A DNA stretch of 11,932 bases from CAYPXN01 sp964414715 (GCA_964414715.1 CAYPXN010000057.1:1-11932), one strand, 5' to 3'; numbered from the stretch's first letter, positions 1 through 6,952 are shown. Translations and numbers: made by a program. The notes: a model not told the origin generated them from the sequence alone.

Positions 1-1
1 G

Positions 2-796
2 GGTGAGGATGTTGAAAATATTATTCTCTATCTTTTGCAAGCTGCAGATTACGATAAGGCAAAAGCAGAGCGTGGAATTGTTTACATTGATGAAATCGAT
101 AAAATTTCTCGTAAGTCTGAAAATCCTTCCATTACCCGAGATGTTTCGGGCGAAGGGGTGCAGCAAGCCCTTTTGAAAATCATCGAAGGAACCGTCGCTA
201 ATTTGCCTCCCAAAGGTGGACGTAAGCATCCCCAGCAAGAATATATTCAGATTGATACCACCAATATTTTGTTTATTTGTGGTGGAGCTTTTGTGGGCTT
301 GGAGGATGTAATTCAGCGCCGTATGACCGAAAAAAATATGGGCTTTAATTCTAACATCAAGGCCAAGCATGAAAAGAAAGTAGGGCAGGTTTTGTCTGAA
401 GTTCAAACAGAAGACTTGTTGAAGTTTGGTTTGATTCCTGAATTTGTAGGTCGTTTGCCTGTAGTAGCCACCTTGGAAGAGTTGGATGAAAGTGCCTTGG
501 TGGAAATCTTAACGAAACCCAAAAATGCGCTTGTAAAACAGTATCAACGTTTGTTTGAATTTGAAAAAGTGAAACTCAAATTCACACAAGGTGCTTTGAC
601 GGCCATTGCAAAGGAAGCAATCAAACGCAAGTCAGGAGCTCGAGGTTTGAGAGCCATTTTGGAAAGCGTCATGTTAGATATCATGTATGATATTCCTTCC
701 CAAACCAATATCCGTGAAGTGGTGGTGAATGAGGATGTGTTTACAAAGAAAGAACAACCTCTCATCGTCTACGAAAAGAAGGTAGAATCTGCCTAA
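2..796 (+). CDS. clpX: ATP-dependent Clp protease ATP-binding subunit ClpX, 3' part (5' end outside window)
   Basis: This is the unfoldase of the cytoplasmic ClpXP protease, a hexameric AAA+ ring that unfolds tagged proteins and threads them into ClpP. The frame is open from base 2, starting just after the GYVG pore loop (GEDVENII is visible), so the zinc-binding domain and Walker A lie outside the window. Visible here are Walker B (IVYIDEID), the second pore loop (SITRDVSGEGVQ), the RKH loop (GGRKHPQQ), the sensor 1 strand (NILFICGGAF), the arginine-finger region (IPEFVGRLPV) and sensor 2 (SGARGLR). The ClpP-docking tripeptide, IGF in E. coli, reads MGF at 338-346. About 264 residues remain of a protein that usually has around 420. 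It ends at TAA and is followed 78 bases later by lon on the same strand, a common protease gene order. The assignment is secure from near-continuous motif identity. Confidence 0.97.
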   Translation, partial: GEDVENIILYLLQAADYDKAKAERGIVYIDEIDKISRKSENPSITRDVSGEGVQQALLKIIEGTVANLPPKGGRKHPQQEYIQIDTTNILFICGGAFVGLEDVIQRRMTEKNMGFNSNIKAKHEKKVGQVLSEVQTEDLLKFGLIPEFVGRLPVVATLEELDESALVEILTKPKNALVKQYQRLFEFEKVKLKFTQGALTAIAKEAIKRKSGARGLRAILESVMLDIMYDIPSQTNIREVVVNEDVFTKKEQPLIVYEKKVESA

Positions 797-798
797 GT

Positions 799-827
799 CT
801 TGACAGTCAAGGATTTGAGTCTCATCT
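799..827 (+). promoter_or_regulatory. Candidate heat-shock-type promoter for lon
   Basis: In the short clpX-lon gap, CTTGACA (799-805) is followed after 14 bases by TCTCAT (820-825) and then CT. This resembles the sigma-32 pattern CTTGAAA-N11-16-CCCCATnT, with one mismatch in the -35 and two in the -10. The TTGACA core would also serve as a sigma-70 -35, but no good -10 lies 16-18 bases downstream. The -35 overlaps a small palindrome, TTGACAGTCAA (800-810). lon is a classic sigma-32 target in E. coli, which makes the reading plausible but not proven. Confidence 0.4.
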
Positions 828-874
828 AGTGTAGGTGTTTTGCAGTAAACTCCTAATTTTTAGAAAGACAAATA

Positions 875-3370
875 ATGGATAATCCCAATTTACCGACAAA
901 AATCGATTCCAGCAGTTCGAATACCAAAATTGTTCCCATGTTGCCTTTGAGGGATATTATTATTTTTCCTCATATGGTGGTTCCTTTGTTTGTGGGTCGT
1001 GAAAAAAGTATCAATGCTCTCGATGAGGCCATGAACAATAAACAAGATATTCTTCTTGTGGCTCAGGTGAATGCAAAGACCAACGATCCCAAACCCGAAG
1101 ATATTTATAATGTAGGGACCTTGGGTACCATTATCCAATTACTCCGTTTGCCAGATGGTACTATTAAGGTGTTGGTGGAAGGTCGTAAGAGAGCGCGTTT
1201 GTTGAAATACATTCCTCATGACACTTCTTTTTTGGTGGAAGTGGAAGAAATTCAGGAAAATCGTGATGTGACCGTGGAAGTCGAAGCCTTGATGCGCTCG
1301 ATCAAGTCCACCTTTGAAACTTATGTAAAACTCAATAAGCGTATTCCTCCTGAAATGCTTTCGTCGGTGGCAGTGATTGATGATCCTTCGCGTCTTGCGG
1401 ATACCATTGTGGCCCACCTGAATTTGAAATTGGGAGATAAACAAAAGATTCTTGAAATTGAAAGTCCCGCAGAACGACTCAACAAGCTTTATGAGTTGAT
1501 GCAGGGTGAAATTGAAATTCTCCAGGTGGAAAGAAAAATCCGTTCTCGAGTGAAGAAGCAAATGGAAAAAACCCAACGTGAGTACTATTTGAATGAGCAA
1601 ATGCAGGCTATTCAAAAGGAGTTGGGTGAACGGGATGAGTTTAAAAGTGAAATTCAGGAATTAGAAGACAAAATCAAAAACAAGAAAATGAGTGCCGAAG
1701 CCACCAAGAAGGTAAAAAAGGAACTCAAAAAACTCAAGATGATGTCTCCCATGTCTGCAGAAGCCACGGTGGTGAGAAATTATATCGACTGGATTTTGTC
1801 TTTGCCGTGGGGAGAAGTCACCCAAGACAAGATTGATGTTCCTGAAGCAGAAAAAGTTTTGGATGAAGATCATTATGGTCTGAAACCTGTCAAAGAACGA
1901 ATTGTGGAATATCTAGCCGTACAAAGCTTGGTAGATAAAATGAAAGGGCCTGTGTTGTGTTTGGTGGGACCTCCCGGCGTAGGTAAAACCTCTCTGGCTC
2001 GTTCGATTGCACGAGCTACCGGAAGAAAGTTTGTGCGTTGCTCGTTGGGTGGAGTTCGTGATGAAGCTGAAATTCGAGGTCATCGACGAACTTACATTGG
2101 AGCTTTGCCGGGCAAGCTTATTCAGTCTTTGAAAAAAGCAGGTTCCAATAATCCGGTGTTTCTTCTCGATGAAATTGATAAAATGAGCACTGATTTTAGG
2201 GGAGATCCTTCTTCCGCACTTCTGGAAGTTTTGGATCCGGAGCAAAACAGTACATTCAATGATCATTATTTGGATTTGGATTATGACTTGTCCAAAGTAA
2301 TGTTTATTACCACAGCGAACACCCTGCATACGATTCCTCTTCCTTTGCAGGATCGTATGGAAATTTTGCGTATTCCTGGATACACCGAAGAAGAAAAACT
2401 GAATATTGCAAAGAGATATTTGTTGAAGAAAGAAAAGGATGCCCACGGTTTAACGGATGAGAATATTGTGATTAATGATGCGGCAATTCGAAGTATCATT
2501 CGACGTTACACCAAAGAGTCTGGGGTGCGTAATCTTGAAAGAGAAATTGCCACTGTTTGCAGAAAAGTAGCAAAAGAAATTGCAGAAAAAGGAAAAGATA
2601 AAAAAATTGTCGTATCAGGAAAAAGCATCCAGAAATACTTGGGTGTTCCCAAGTTCCGTTATGGTCTTGCCGAAGAAAATGATGAAATTGGAATGACCAC
2701 CGGTCTGGCTTGGACGGAATACGGCGGAGAATTGCTGAGTACCGAAGTGACCTTGCTCCCGGGTAAGGGCAAGTTGATTATTACCGGTAAGCTGGGTGAT
2801 GTGATGCAGGAATCTGCACAGGCAGCGATGAGTTACGTAAGAAGCAGGGCGGCTGCATTTGGTTTGGATAAAGATTTTTATCAAAAAATTGATATCCATC
2901 TACATGTGCCCGAAGGGGCCATTCCGAAAGATGGTCCTTCTGCGGGTATTACGATGGCCACGACTCTGGTTTCTGCCTTCTTGAGAATTCCCGTTCGTAA
3001 GGATGTTGCAATGACGGGTGAGATTACCCTCCGTGGAAAAGTTTTACCTATTGGTGGATTGAAGGAAAAAATCCTCGCAGCTCACCGTGGTAAAATTAAA
3101 ACGGTGATCATTCCGAAGGAAAATGAAAAAGATATCAAAGAAATTCCCAAGAATATTCTCAATGATATTAAGATCATTCCCGCAGAAAACATGGATGAGG
3201 TTTTGAAAAATGCCTTGGTATTGGAAGATTCAAAATCCCTGTTCAAGGCAGGAAAAACCCACGAAGAAATCTTGCGAGATCTTTTGTTTACAAAAGGAGA
3301 CGGGGCGAAGGCCGAAGTTCCTGCACCGGCGGTGCAAGCCACTCCCCCTGCAGATTTGATTCATCACTAA
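875..3370 (+). CDS. lon: ATP-dependent protease Lon (LonA)
   Basis: Lon is a cytoplasmic hexameric protease that degrades misfolded and regulatory proteins. The 831 residues contain the full LonA architecture: a substrate-binding LON N-domain (about 20-212, starting VPMLPLRD), a charged coiled-coil stretch (about 213-295), an AAA+ module with Walker A GPPGVGKT (365-372) and Walker B VFLLDEID (428-435), and a C-terminal protease domain. The catalytic serine is S689 in PKDGPSAGIT. The catalytic lysine should be K732 in GGLKEK, 43 residues later, the same spacing as S679/K722 in E. coli. The last 20 or so residues are a proline/alanine-rich tail beyond the conserved core. The ATG at 875 has only a weak upstream purine stretch (AGAAAG, 862-867). 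lon follows clpX and is probably transcribed from its own promoter as well. Two tandem terminators follow it. Confidence 0.98.
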   Translation: MDNPNLPTKIDSSSSNTKIVPMLPLRDIIIFPHMVVPLFVGREKSINALDEAMNNKQDILLVAQVNAKTNDPKPEDIYNVGTLGTIIQLLRLPDGTIKVLVEGRKRARLLKYIPHDTSFLVEVEEIQENRDVTVEVEALMRSIKSTFETYVKLNKRIPPEMLSSVAVIDDPSRLADTIVAHLNLKLGDKQKILEIESPAERLNKLYELMQGEIEILQVERKIRSRVKKQMEKTQREYYLNEQMQAIQKELGERDEFKSEIQELEDKIKNKKMSAEATKKVKKELKKLKMMSPMSAEATVVRNYIDWILSLPWGEVTQDKIDVPEAEKVLDEDHYGLKPVKERIVEYLAVQSLVDKMKGPVLCLVGPPGVGKTSLARSIARATGRKFVRCSLGGVRDEAEIRGHRRTYIGALPGKLIQSLKKAGSNNPVFLLDEIDKMSTDFRGDPSSALLEVLDPEQNSTFNDHYLDLDYDLSKVMFITTANTLHTIPLPLQDRMEILRIPGYTEEEKLNIAKRYLLKKEKDAHGLTDENIVINDAAIRSIIRRYTKESGVRNLEREIATVCRKVAKEIAEKGKDKKIVVSGKSIQKYLGVPKFRYGLAEENDEIGMTTGLAWTEYGGELLSTEVTLLPGKGKLIITGKLGDVMQESAQAAMSYVRSRAAAFGLDKDFYQKIDIHLHVPEGAIPKDGPSAGITMATTLVSAFLRIPVRKDVAMTGEITLRGKVLPIGGLKEKILAAHRGKIKTVIIPKENEKDIKEIPKNILNDIKIIPAENMDEVLKNALVLEDSKSLFKAGKTHEEILRDLLFTKGDGAKAEVPAPAVQATPPADLIHH

Positions 3371-3383
3371 TGTGATGTTTTTT
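3362..3383 (+). terminator. First intrinsic terminator of lon
   Basis: CATCAC (3362-3367) and GTGATG (3372-3377) form a perfect 6-bp stem around a TAAT loop, followed directly by six T (3378-3383). The upstream arm contains lon's last two His codons, and the loop carries its stop codon. The T-run overlaps the stop codon of the convergent hydrolase gene. The stem is short, so termination may be partial. Confidence 0.65.
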
Positions 3384-4032
3384 ATCTGCCCAATCGTAAC
3401 TTCAAAAAATCTTTAAGCGATTGAGAAGCCAACCTGAGAAAAGGGTTGGCTTCTTTTTGTTCTCCGATTGTTGCAGTTGGTGCAGCAGCATAGTTGTGGC
3501 CGGGGAATACGACGGTTTCATCCGGTAACCGCATGATTTTTTGAGTGAGGGTGTAATACATTTCTTCTGCATTTCCTCCGGGCAAGTCGCAACGTCCGCA
3601 ACCATTGATGAATAATGTATCTCCTGTAACCAGTCCATTTCCAATCCGAAAACACTGACTGCCGGGAGTATGTCCGGGAGTGTGGAGAAGTTCAATTTCC
3701 ACATTTCCCACTTTTATTTTATGTCCATGATCCACTGCGCTCAGGCTGGATGCTGGAGCAAAACGGATAAAAGGAACATCGTGTTTGTTTACGTAGATGG
3801 GAATCTCTTTGCGATTTAAAAGATCTTCCAAACCGTTTGTGTGATCGTAATGATGATGAGAAACGAGTGCGCCCACAATATTGAGATTTTCTTCTTCCGC
3901 GCGTTTGAATAAAGTATCTATTTCCCAGGCAGGATCTACTAACAGGACTTCTCTTTTCTTAACATCTCCTACAAAATAGGCGAAGTTTTCCATGGGACCG
4001 ATTTCATATTGGCGGATAAGGGCTTGGCTCAT
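3382..4032 (-). CDS. Metallo-beta-lactamase-fold hydrolase, glyoxalase II-like
   Basis: This 216-residue cytoplasmic protein belongs to the MBL-fold family that includes hydroxyacylglutathione hydrolase (glyoxalase II), YcbL and related thioester hydrolases. The metal-site motifs are complete: HHHYDH (H59, H61, D63, H64), the HTPGHTPGS motif with H121, GDTLF with D138, and FPGHNY with H179. The GCGRCDLPGG segment (144-153) is typical of the glyoxalase II/YcbL branch. It lacks the longer C-terminal helical domain that binds glutathione in classical glyoxalase II, so the physiological thioester is uncertain; a persulfide dioxygenase-like role is less likely but not excluded. The ATG at 4032 is preceded by AAGGA at about 5 bases. 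The gene is divergent from the crotonase gene and convergent with lon, 11 bases from lon's end. Residues 192-203 are encoded by DNA that also forms a lon-side terminator. Confidence 0.9.
   Translation of the reverse strand: MSQALIRQYEIGPMENFAYFVGDVKKREVLLVDPAWEIDTLFKRAEEENLNIVGALVSHHHYDHTNGLEDLLNRKEIPIYVNKHDVPFIRFAPASSLSAVDHGHKIKVGNVEIELLHTPGHTPGSQCFRIGNGLVTGDTLFINGCGRCDLPGGNAEEMYYTLTQKIMRLPDETVVFPGHNYAAAPTATIGEQKEANPFLRLASQSLKDFLKLRLGR
3424..3458 (+). terminator. Second, strong intrinsic terminator of lon inside the opposing gene
   Basis: AGAAGCCAACC (3424-3434) pairs perfectly with GGTTGGCTTCT (3444-3454): an 11-bp stem around a 9-base loop, continuing into a T-run to 3458. In this orientation it can only terminate plus-strand transcription, that is, read-through from lon. 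The DNA lies entirely within the minus-strand hydrolase gene, where it encodes residues 192-203 (QKEANPFLRLAS). On the minus strand no T-run follows the stem. Confidence 0.75.
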
Positions 4033-4063
4033 CTTTTTCCTTGTTTGCGAAGATTAGAAATAT

Positions 4064-4092
4064 TTGTTAACCTTAATAGGTTAAACTACAAA
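4064..4092 (+). promoter_or_regulatory. Candidate sigma-70 promoter of the crotonase unit
   Basis: TTGTTA (4064-4069) and TACAAA (4087-4092) are 17 bases apart, each matching four of six consensus positions. The predicted start near 4099 gives a leader of about 19 bases containing GGGGA (4105-4109) before the ATG at 4118. This supports 4118 over the in-frame ATG at 4103. The spacer contains most of the inverted repeat at 4067-4084. Confidence 0.4.
4067..4084. promoter_or_regulatory. Inverted repeat (candidate operator) between divergent genes
   Basis: TTAACCT and AGGTTAA form perfect 7-bp arms separated by TAAT, in the 85-base region between the divergent MBL hydrolase and crotonase genes. 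The repeat lies within the candidate crotonase promoter, where a bound dimeric repressor would block polymerase. No T-run follows on either strand, so it is not a terminator. The regulator is not in the window. Confidence 0.45.
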
Positions 4093-4117
4093 ATTTAGCA
4101 AGATGGGGAACAGCACG

Positions 4118-4909
4118 ATGAGTCTAAAATTCAGCCACATCAAATTGGATGTGCAGGATCACGTCGCCCTTTTAACCTTGAATTCTCCCGACGACCAAAA
4201 TGCCTTTTCTCCTCAAATGAGTGAAGATTTGCTGGATGCCTGGACGGAGTGTGAGAATAGCGACATTCACTCTATTATTTTGACAGGTGCCGGTTCTTTT
4301 TTCTGCAGTGGTTTTGATCACAAAGCTTTGAAAGATTCCCAGGAAGAAGCAATTAAAAAAATGAGTCGCATGACGGTTTATTTGCACAGTGTTATTTCGA
4401 CCATGAGACGTATTTCAAAACCCATTATTGCTGCAGTGAATGGGCCTGCACAAGGTGCGGGCTTTTCTATCGCCCTGGCAGCGGATTTTATTCTGGCCAG
4501 TGATCAGGCAAATTTTGCGATGTCTTATATCCAATTGGGAATTAGTCCTAACGGGGGAGCCAGTTACTTTTTGACGAGATCCGTGGGGCCTGTGCGTGCA
4601 GCAGAACTCATCATGACGGGTAAAACTATTACCGCTCGAAAAGCATTGGAGTGGGGGATTGTGAGTGGTGTGGTAGCTCATGAAAATTTGATTCCTGAAT
4701 CGAGGGCCTTGGCACAATATTTTTCGCAGGGTCCCGGAATTGCGCTGGGTCGCAGCAAGCGATTGATCGAACAGGCGAAAACAAAAAGTTTGGAAGATCA
4801 GCTCGAAGAGGAACGACACAGTATTATGACGACCCTGAGAACAGAAGATTTTAGAGAAGGTCTTCAGTCCTTTCTTGAAAAGAAAAAAGCGAAGTTTAAG
4901 GGGAAATAG
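4118..4909 (+). CDS. Crotonase-fold (enoyl-CoA hydratase/isomerase family) protein with atypical active site
   Basis: A 263-residue protein of the crotonase superfamily, which acts on acyl-CoA thioesters through an oxyanion hole. The first oxyanion loop is FFCSGFD (S64-G65) and the second NGPAQGAGF (A114-G115). The fold continues with the usual LTRSVGPVRAAEL and MTGKTITARKALEWGIV segments. Both glutamates used by true enoyl-CoA hydratases are missing: the first position is S117 (GAGFSIA against GGGCELA) and the second is Y137 (AMSYIQLG against GQPEILLG). The region looks closest to PaaG-type isomerases (LGISPNGGAS), but the PaaG aspartate position is N145. Hydratase activity is therefore unlikely and the substrate is unknown. 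The start at 4118 has GGGGA 8 bases upstream; an in-frame ATG at 4103 would add five residues. The downstream gene's ribosome binding site begins at this gene's stop codon, indicating an operon. Confidence 0.88.
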   Translation: MSLKFSHIKLDVQDHVALLTLNSPDDQNAFSPQMSEDLLDAWTECENSDIHSIILTGAGSFFCSGFDHKALKDSQEEAIKKMSRMTVYLHSVISTMRRISKPIIAAVNGPAQGAGFSIALAADFILASDQANFAMSYIQLGISPNGGASYFLTRSVGPVRAAELIMTGKTITARKALEWGIVSGVVAHENLIPESRALAQYFSQGPGIALGRSKRLIEQAKTKSLEDQLEEERHSIMTTLRTEDFREGLQSFLEKKKAKFKGK

Positions 4910-4917
4910 GGGATTTC

Positions 4918-5481
4918 TTGAAAAATATTTCTTTATTCAATTGGTTTTACGGAGTGTTTGCGAATGCGACTCCTTTGCAGGAAGGCTATCCGGATAAAGG
5001 AGACAACTTTGAAGCGCTTCATCGGGAGTTTTTGTGGCTCAAGCATGATCAGATGGATGCCCTGATTCCCAAAGAAAAGCAGGATCCGATTCTTGAAAAA
5101 AATTTGCATCGTTTCTTTGAACAAACTTTTATTGATACTTTAACCCAGGAATCGATCGGAGGAAATGCAGGTGCTGGTCATACGGGGATTAATGCTTTCT
5201 ATCATCCGGTGAGTGGTGAGATAAAACATTTTGGAAATTTTCATGAATTGAAAGAAGCGTTCTGGAATGAAATGACGGGTCAAACAACTCTTGAAGGTGA
5301 TTATCATTGTATCTTCAGAATCAATGTTCAGCACAGTGGCAAAATCGCAGAAGTGATTTTTGAACAACAGCCGCTTACCCCTCAAGCAAAGGAAAGACTT
5401 TTGGGCTTGGTGGGCTTTCAGGTGATGATTCCTTTCACCCGGGTTTATCAGGCTTTGCGCCGTTCGGAAGATGCTGAGTAG
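4918..5481 (+). CDS. Hypothetical protein of unknown family, co-transcribed with the crotonase gene
   Basis: I do not recognise this 187-residue protein. It starts at TTG (4918), supported by AGGGGA at 4908-4913 which overlaps the TAG stop of the crotonase gene; the first in-frame ATG lies about 45 codons later and would remove well-ordered sequence. There is no signal peptide or membrane segment, so it is probably cytoplasmic. The sequence is rich in aromatic residues and acidic patches. A Gly-rich turn with a histidine (GGNAGAGHTG, about 82-91) precedes a likely alpha/beta region (AFYHPVSGEIKHFG), and a C-terminal mostly hydrophobic stretch follows (ERLLGLVGFQVMIPF). Only one cysteine is present. 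The tight coupling suggests it works with the crotonase-fold protein, for example as a partner subunit or in the same acyl-CoA conversion. That is inference from gene order only. Confidence 0.8.
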   Translation: MKNISLFNWFYGVFANATPLQEGYPDKGDNFEALHREFLWLKHDQMDALIPKEKQDPILEKNLHRFFEQTFIDTLTQESIGGNAGAGHTGINAFYHPVSGEIKHFGNFHELKEAFWNEMTGQTTLEGDYHCIFRINVQHSGKIAEVIFEQQPLTPQAKERLLGLVGFQVMIPFTRVYQALRRSEDAE

Positions 5482-5490
5482 TTTTATTGC

Positions 5491-5529
5491 TCTCAATATG
5501 ATAATTTATCAAATTGAGACATCTTTTTT
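5491..5529 (+). terminator. Terminator-like hairpin after the crotonase unit (alternatively an activator site)
   Basis: TCTCAAT (5491-5497) pairs with ATTGAGA (5513-5519). Inside, after one A-A mismatch, TGATA (5499-5503) pairs with TATCA (5507-5511) around a three-base loop. After CATC come six T (5524-5529). An intrinsic terminator is the simplest reading. Its centre is also about 100 bases upstream of the predicted sigma-54 transcription start, the normal range for an enhancer-binding-protein site, so a second role is possible. Confidence 0.6.
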
Positions 5530-5581
5530 CCTCTTCGTAATTTTTATCTCTTTATAATCACTCAGTTATTTTGAATATACC

Positions 5582-5598
5582 TTGGCAAGAACTTTGCT
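5582..5598 (+). promoter_or_regulatory. Sigma-54 (RpoN) promoter of the cysteine-rich protein gene
   Basis: TTGGCAAG-AACT-TTGCT matches the sigma-54 consensus YTGGCACG-N4-TTGCW with one mismatch (A for C at 5588). The invariant GG (5584-5585) and GC (5596-5597) are separated by exactly 10 bases, as required. The predicted start near 5609 gives a leader of about 28 bases containing GGAGG (5624-5628). A TATAAT at 5553-5558 lacks a convincing -35 at the right distance, so a sigma-70 promoter there is a weaker alternative. Confidence 0.68.
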
Positions 5599-5636
5599 CT
5601 CTAGCTTGCAGGACTTTTTTAATGGAGGGTAGGCAC

Positions 5637-6938
5637 ATGAAAAAGAAGCTACTGAGTCTCAGCATTCTTATGTTTTTTGCCATGTTAAAAAGCAGCATGG
5701 CTCAGACAGCAAGTTCAGCCCCTCCGCCACCACCACCGCCTCCTGTTTCTGCAACATCTTCTCAACAAGACTATATTCAGAATATTGTAAAATATAAGAG
5801 CAACACCTATGAAATGGCAGCCCCAGCGCCGATGTATGAAAAGAAAAGTTTGGAAGTGGTGGAGTATGATGGATCGAAAAAGTCAATGATCAACCAGACT
5901 TTTGATAAGTCAGCAATGTGTTCCAAGTTGAACAAAATATTTACCATTTATCATTTCTGTAATGAGTTGGATGGCTCTTCATTGAAGGAGTGTGCTGATC
6001 TCGATAAAAAAGAATGGCAAGATCAATTCAATTCAATTTGTGACGGTAAAGGAAAAACAAGCTGTGAGTGTGCGGCTGCATTGGCAAAAGAAAATGCCTG
6101 TGACCTGCCGGATCATTGCCCTGTAAGTTGTGAGTTGTCCGGGGATGATTTGAAAAAGATTTCTGCAGCCATGGATGCAAGAGTGAGTGGGACAGGAGAT
6201 GATAAGGTTATGCAGGATGCCCTTGCTCTTTGTGGAAATTCACAAGAGATGGCTTTGCCTGAAGACCCAAAACTCAGTGAAGAAGAAATTATCAAAAAAT
6301 ATGGAAGCGTAGAAAATTATAAAGAAATGATGCTGAAAACAAGAGCAGAACAGGAAGTGAGTGGCCAGGTTTATGAAGAAGAAAAAGCAAGTCCGGAAAT
6401 GTATCAGCATTTAAAAAACAATACGATGTGGTATGGGAAGATAAATAAAAGTTTCTGCTCTTGCATGGCTCGAAAACATTGTGCGGTTGATTATTATTGT
6501 CAGGCTTCTTGTGGACTGGATGAATATCGTTTGCGCATTGTAAGTCAGTATAAAACTTTGTGTGAAAGTGATCCCAAAAATTCGAAGTGCAGTGAAAATA
6601 TGAAGTTGATGTATCGTAAAACCTGCGGTTTTAAAAGCAGTTTGCGTTGCATGATCGACAATGCTTGTTATACCCCGCCAGAGCAAAAAGAATGCGTGGC
6701 TACCAGCACACAAAATCCGGGAGAAAATAAGGATAATACTGTCAAAGTAGACGGAATAGATTCTGCAGTGACCAGGGTTCCATCTCCAGCTGCCCAGGCG
6801 GAGTATTTATCTTCTGATGGAAAATGTAGTATGCTTCCCGAAAATGCCTTGATAGGTTTTGGAAATATCCTCGGATTCTTGAGTGCTTTTGTCGCTTCTT
6901 TCCTGATGATGGGAACGGCGCGTTACCGAAAAAGATAA
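5637..6938 (+). CDS. Secreted cysteine-rich protein with repeated cysteine modules and C-terminal membrane anchor
   Basis: I do not recognise this family. The 433 residues begin with a signal peptide (1-22: KKK, hydrophobic core, SMA-Q cleavage site). A run of eight prolines follows (29-36), then a body with 22 cysteines, and the chain ends in a hydrophobic helix (about 404-426) followed by RYRKR. Two modules share the pattern C-x-C-x5/9-C-x5-C-x3-C: C143-C165 and C274-C292. A looser third, C-x7-C-x5-C-x8-C, spans C330-C353. So many cysteines in an exported protein imply disulfide bonds. The terminal helix plus basic tail, with C397 just before it, resembles sorting signals such as MYXO-CTERM, but could be a plain C-terminal anchor. 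The ATG at 5637 is chosen for GGAGG 8 bases upstream and the signal peptide; the frame is open further upstream but crosses the sigma-54 promoter. It is a single-gene unit with its own terminator. Confidence 0.88.
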   Translation: MKKKLLSLSILMFFAMLKSSMAQTASSAPPPPPPPPVSATSSQQDYIQNIVKYKSNTYEMAAPAPMYEKKSLEVVEYDGSKKSMINQTFDKSAMCSKLNKIFTIYHFCNELDGSSLKECADLDKKEWQDQFNSICDGKGKTSCECAAALAKENACDLPDHCPVSCELSGDDLKKISAAMDARVSGTGDDKVMQDALALCGNSQEMALPEDPKLSEEEIIKKYGSVENYKEMMLKTRAEQEVSGQVYEEEKASPEMYQHLKNNTMWYGKINKSFCSCMARKHCAVDYYCQASCGLDEYRLRIVSQYKTLCESDPKNSKCSENMKLMYRKTCGFKSSLRCMIDNACYTPPEQKECVATSTQNPGENKDNTVKVDGIDSAVTRVPSPAAQAEYLSSDGKCSMLPENALIGFGNILGFLSAFVASFLMMGTARYRKR

Positions 6939-6952
6939 TTTGTGTGTGACCT

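Noticed and set aside
1139..2899. Several long minus-strand open frames opposite lon (for example 1913-2446 and 1139-1615).
   Set aside because: They are antisense to an intact, fully conserved lon, have low-complexity composition and no ribosome binding sites.
5553..5558. A perfect TATAAT before the cysteine-rich gene.
   Set aside because: No acceptable -35 is found 16-18 bases upstream in this AT-rich stretch; the sigma-54 site is a much better match.
5571..5636. A 22-codon N-terminal extension of the cysteine-rich protein from a TTG.
   Set aside because: It crosses the sigma-54 promoter, has no ribosome binding site and would bury the signal peptide.
5701..5750. The polyproline run as a sequencing or repeat artefact.
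   Set aside because: The eight proline codons vary (CCT, CCG, CCA), the frame stays open, and such linkers are common after signal peptides.
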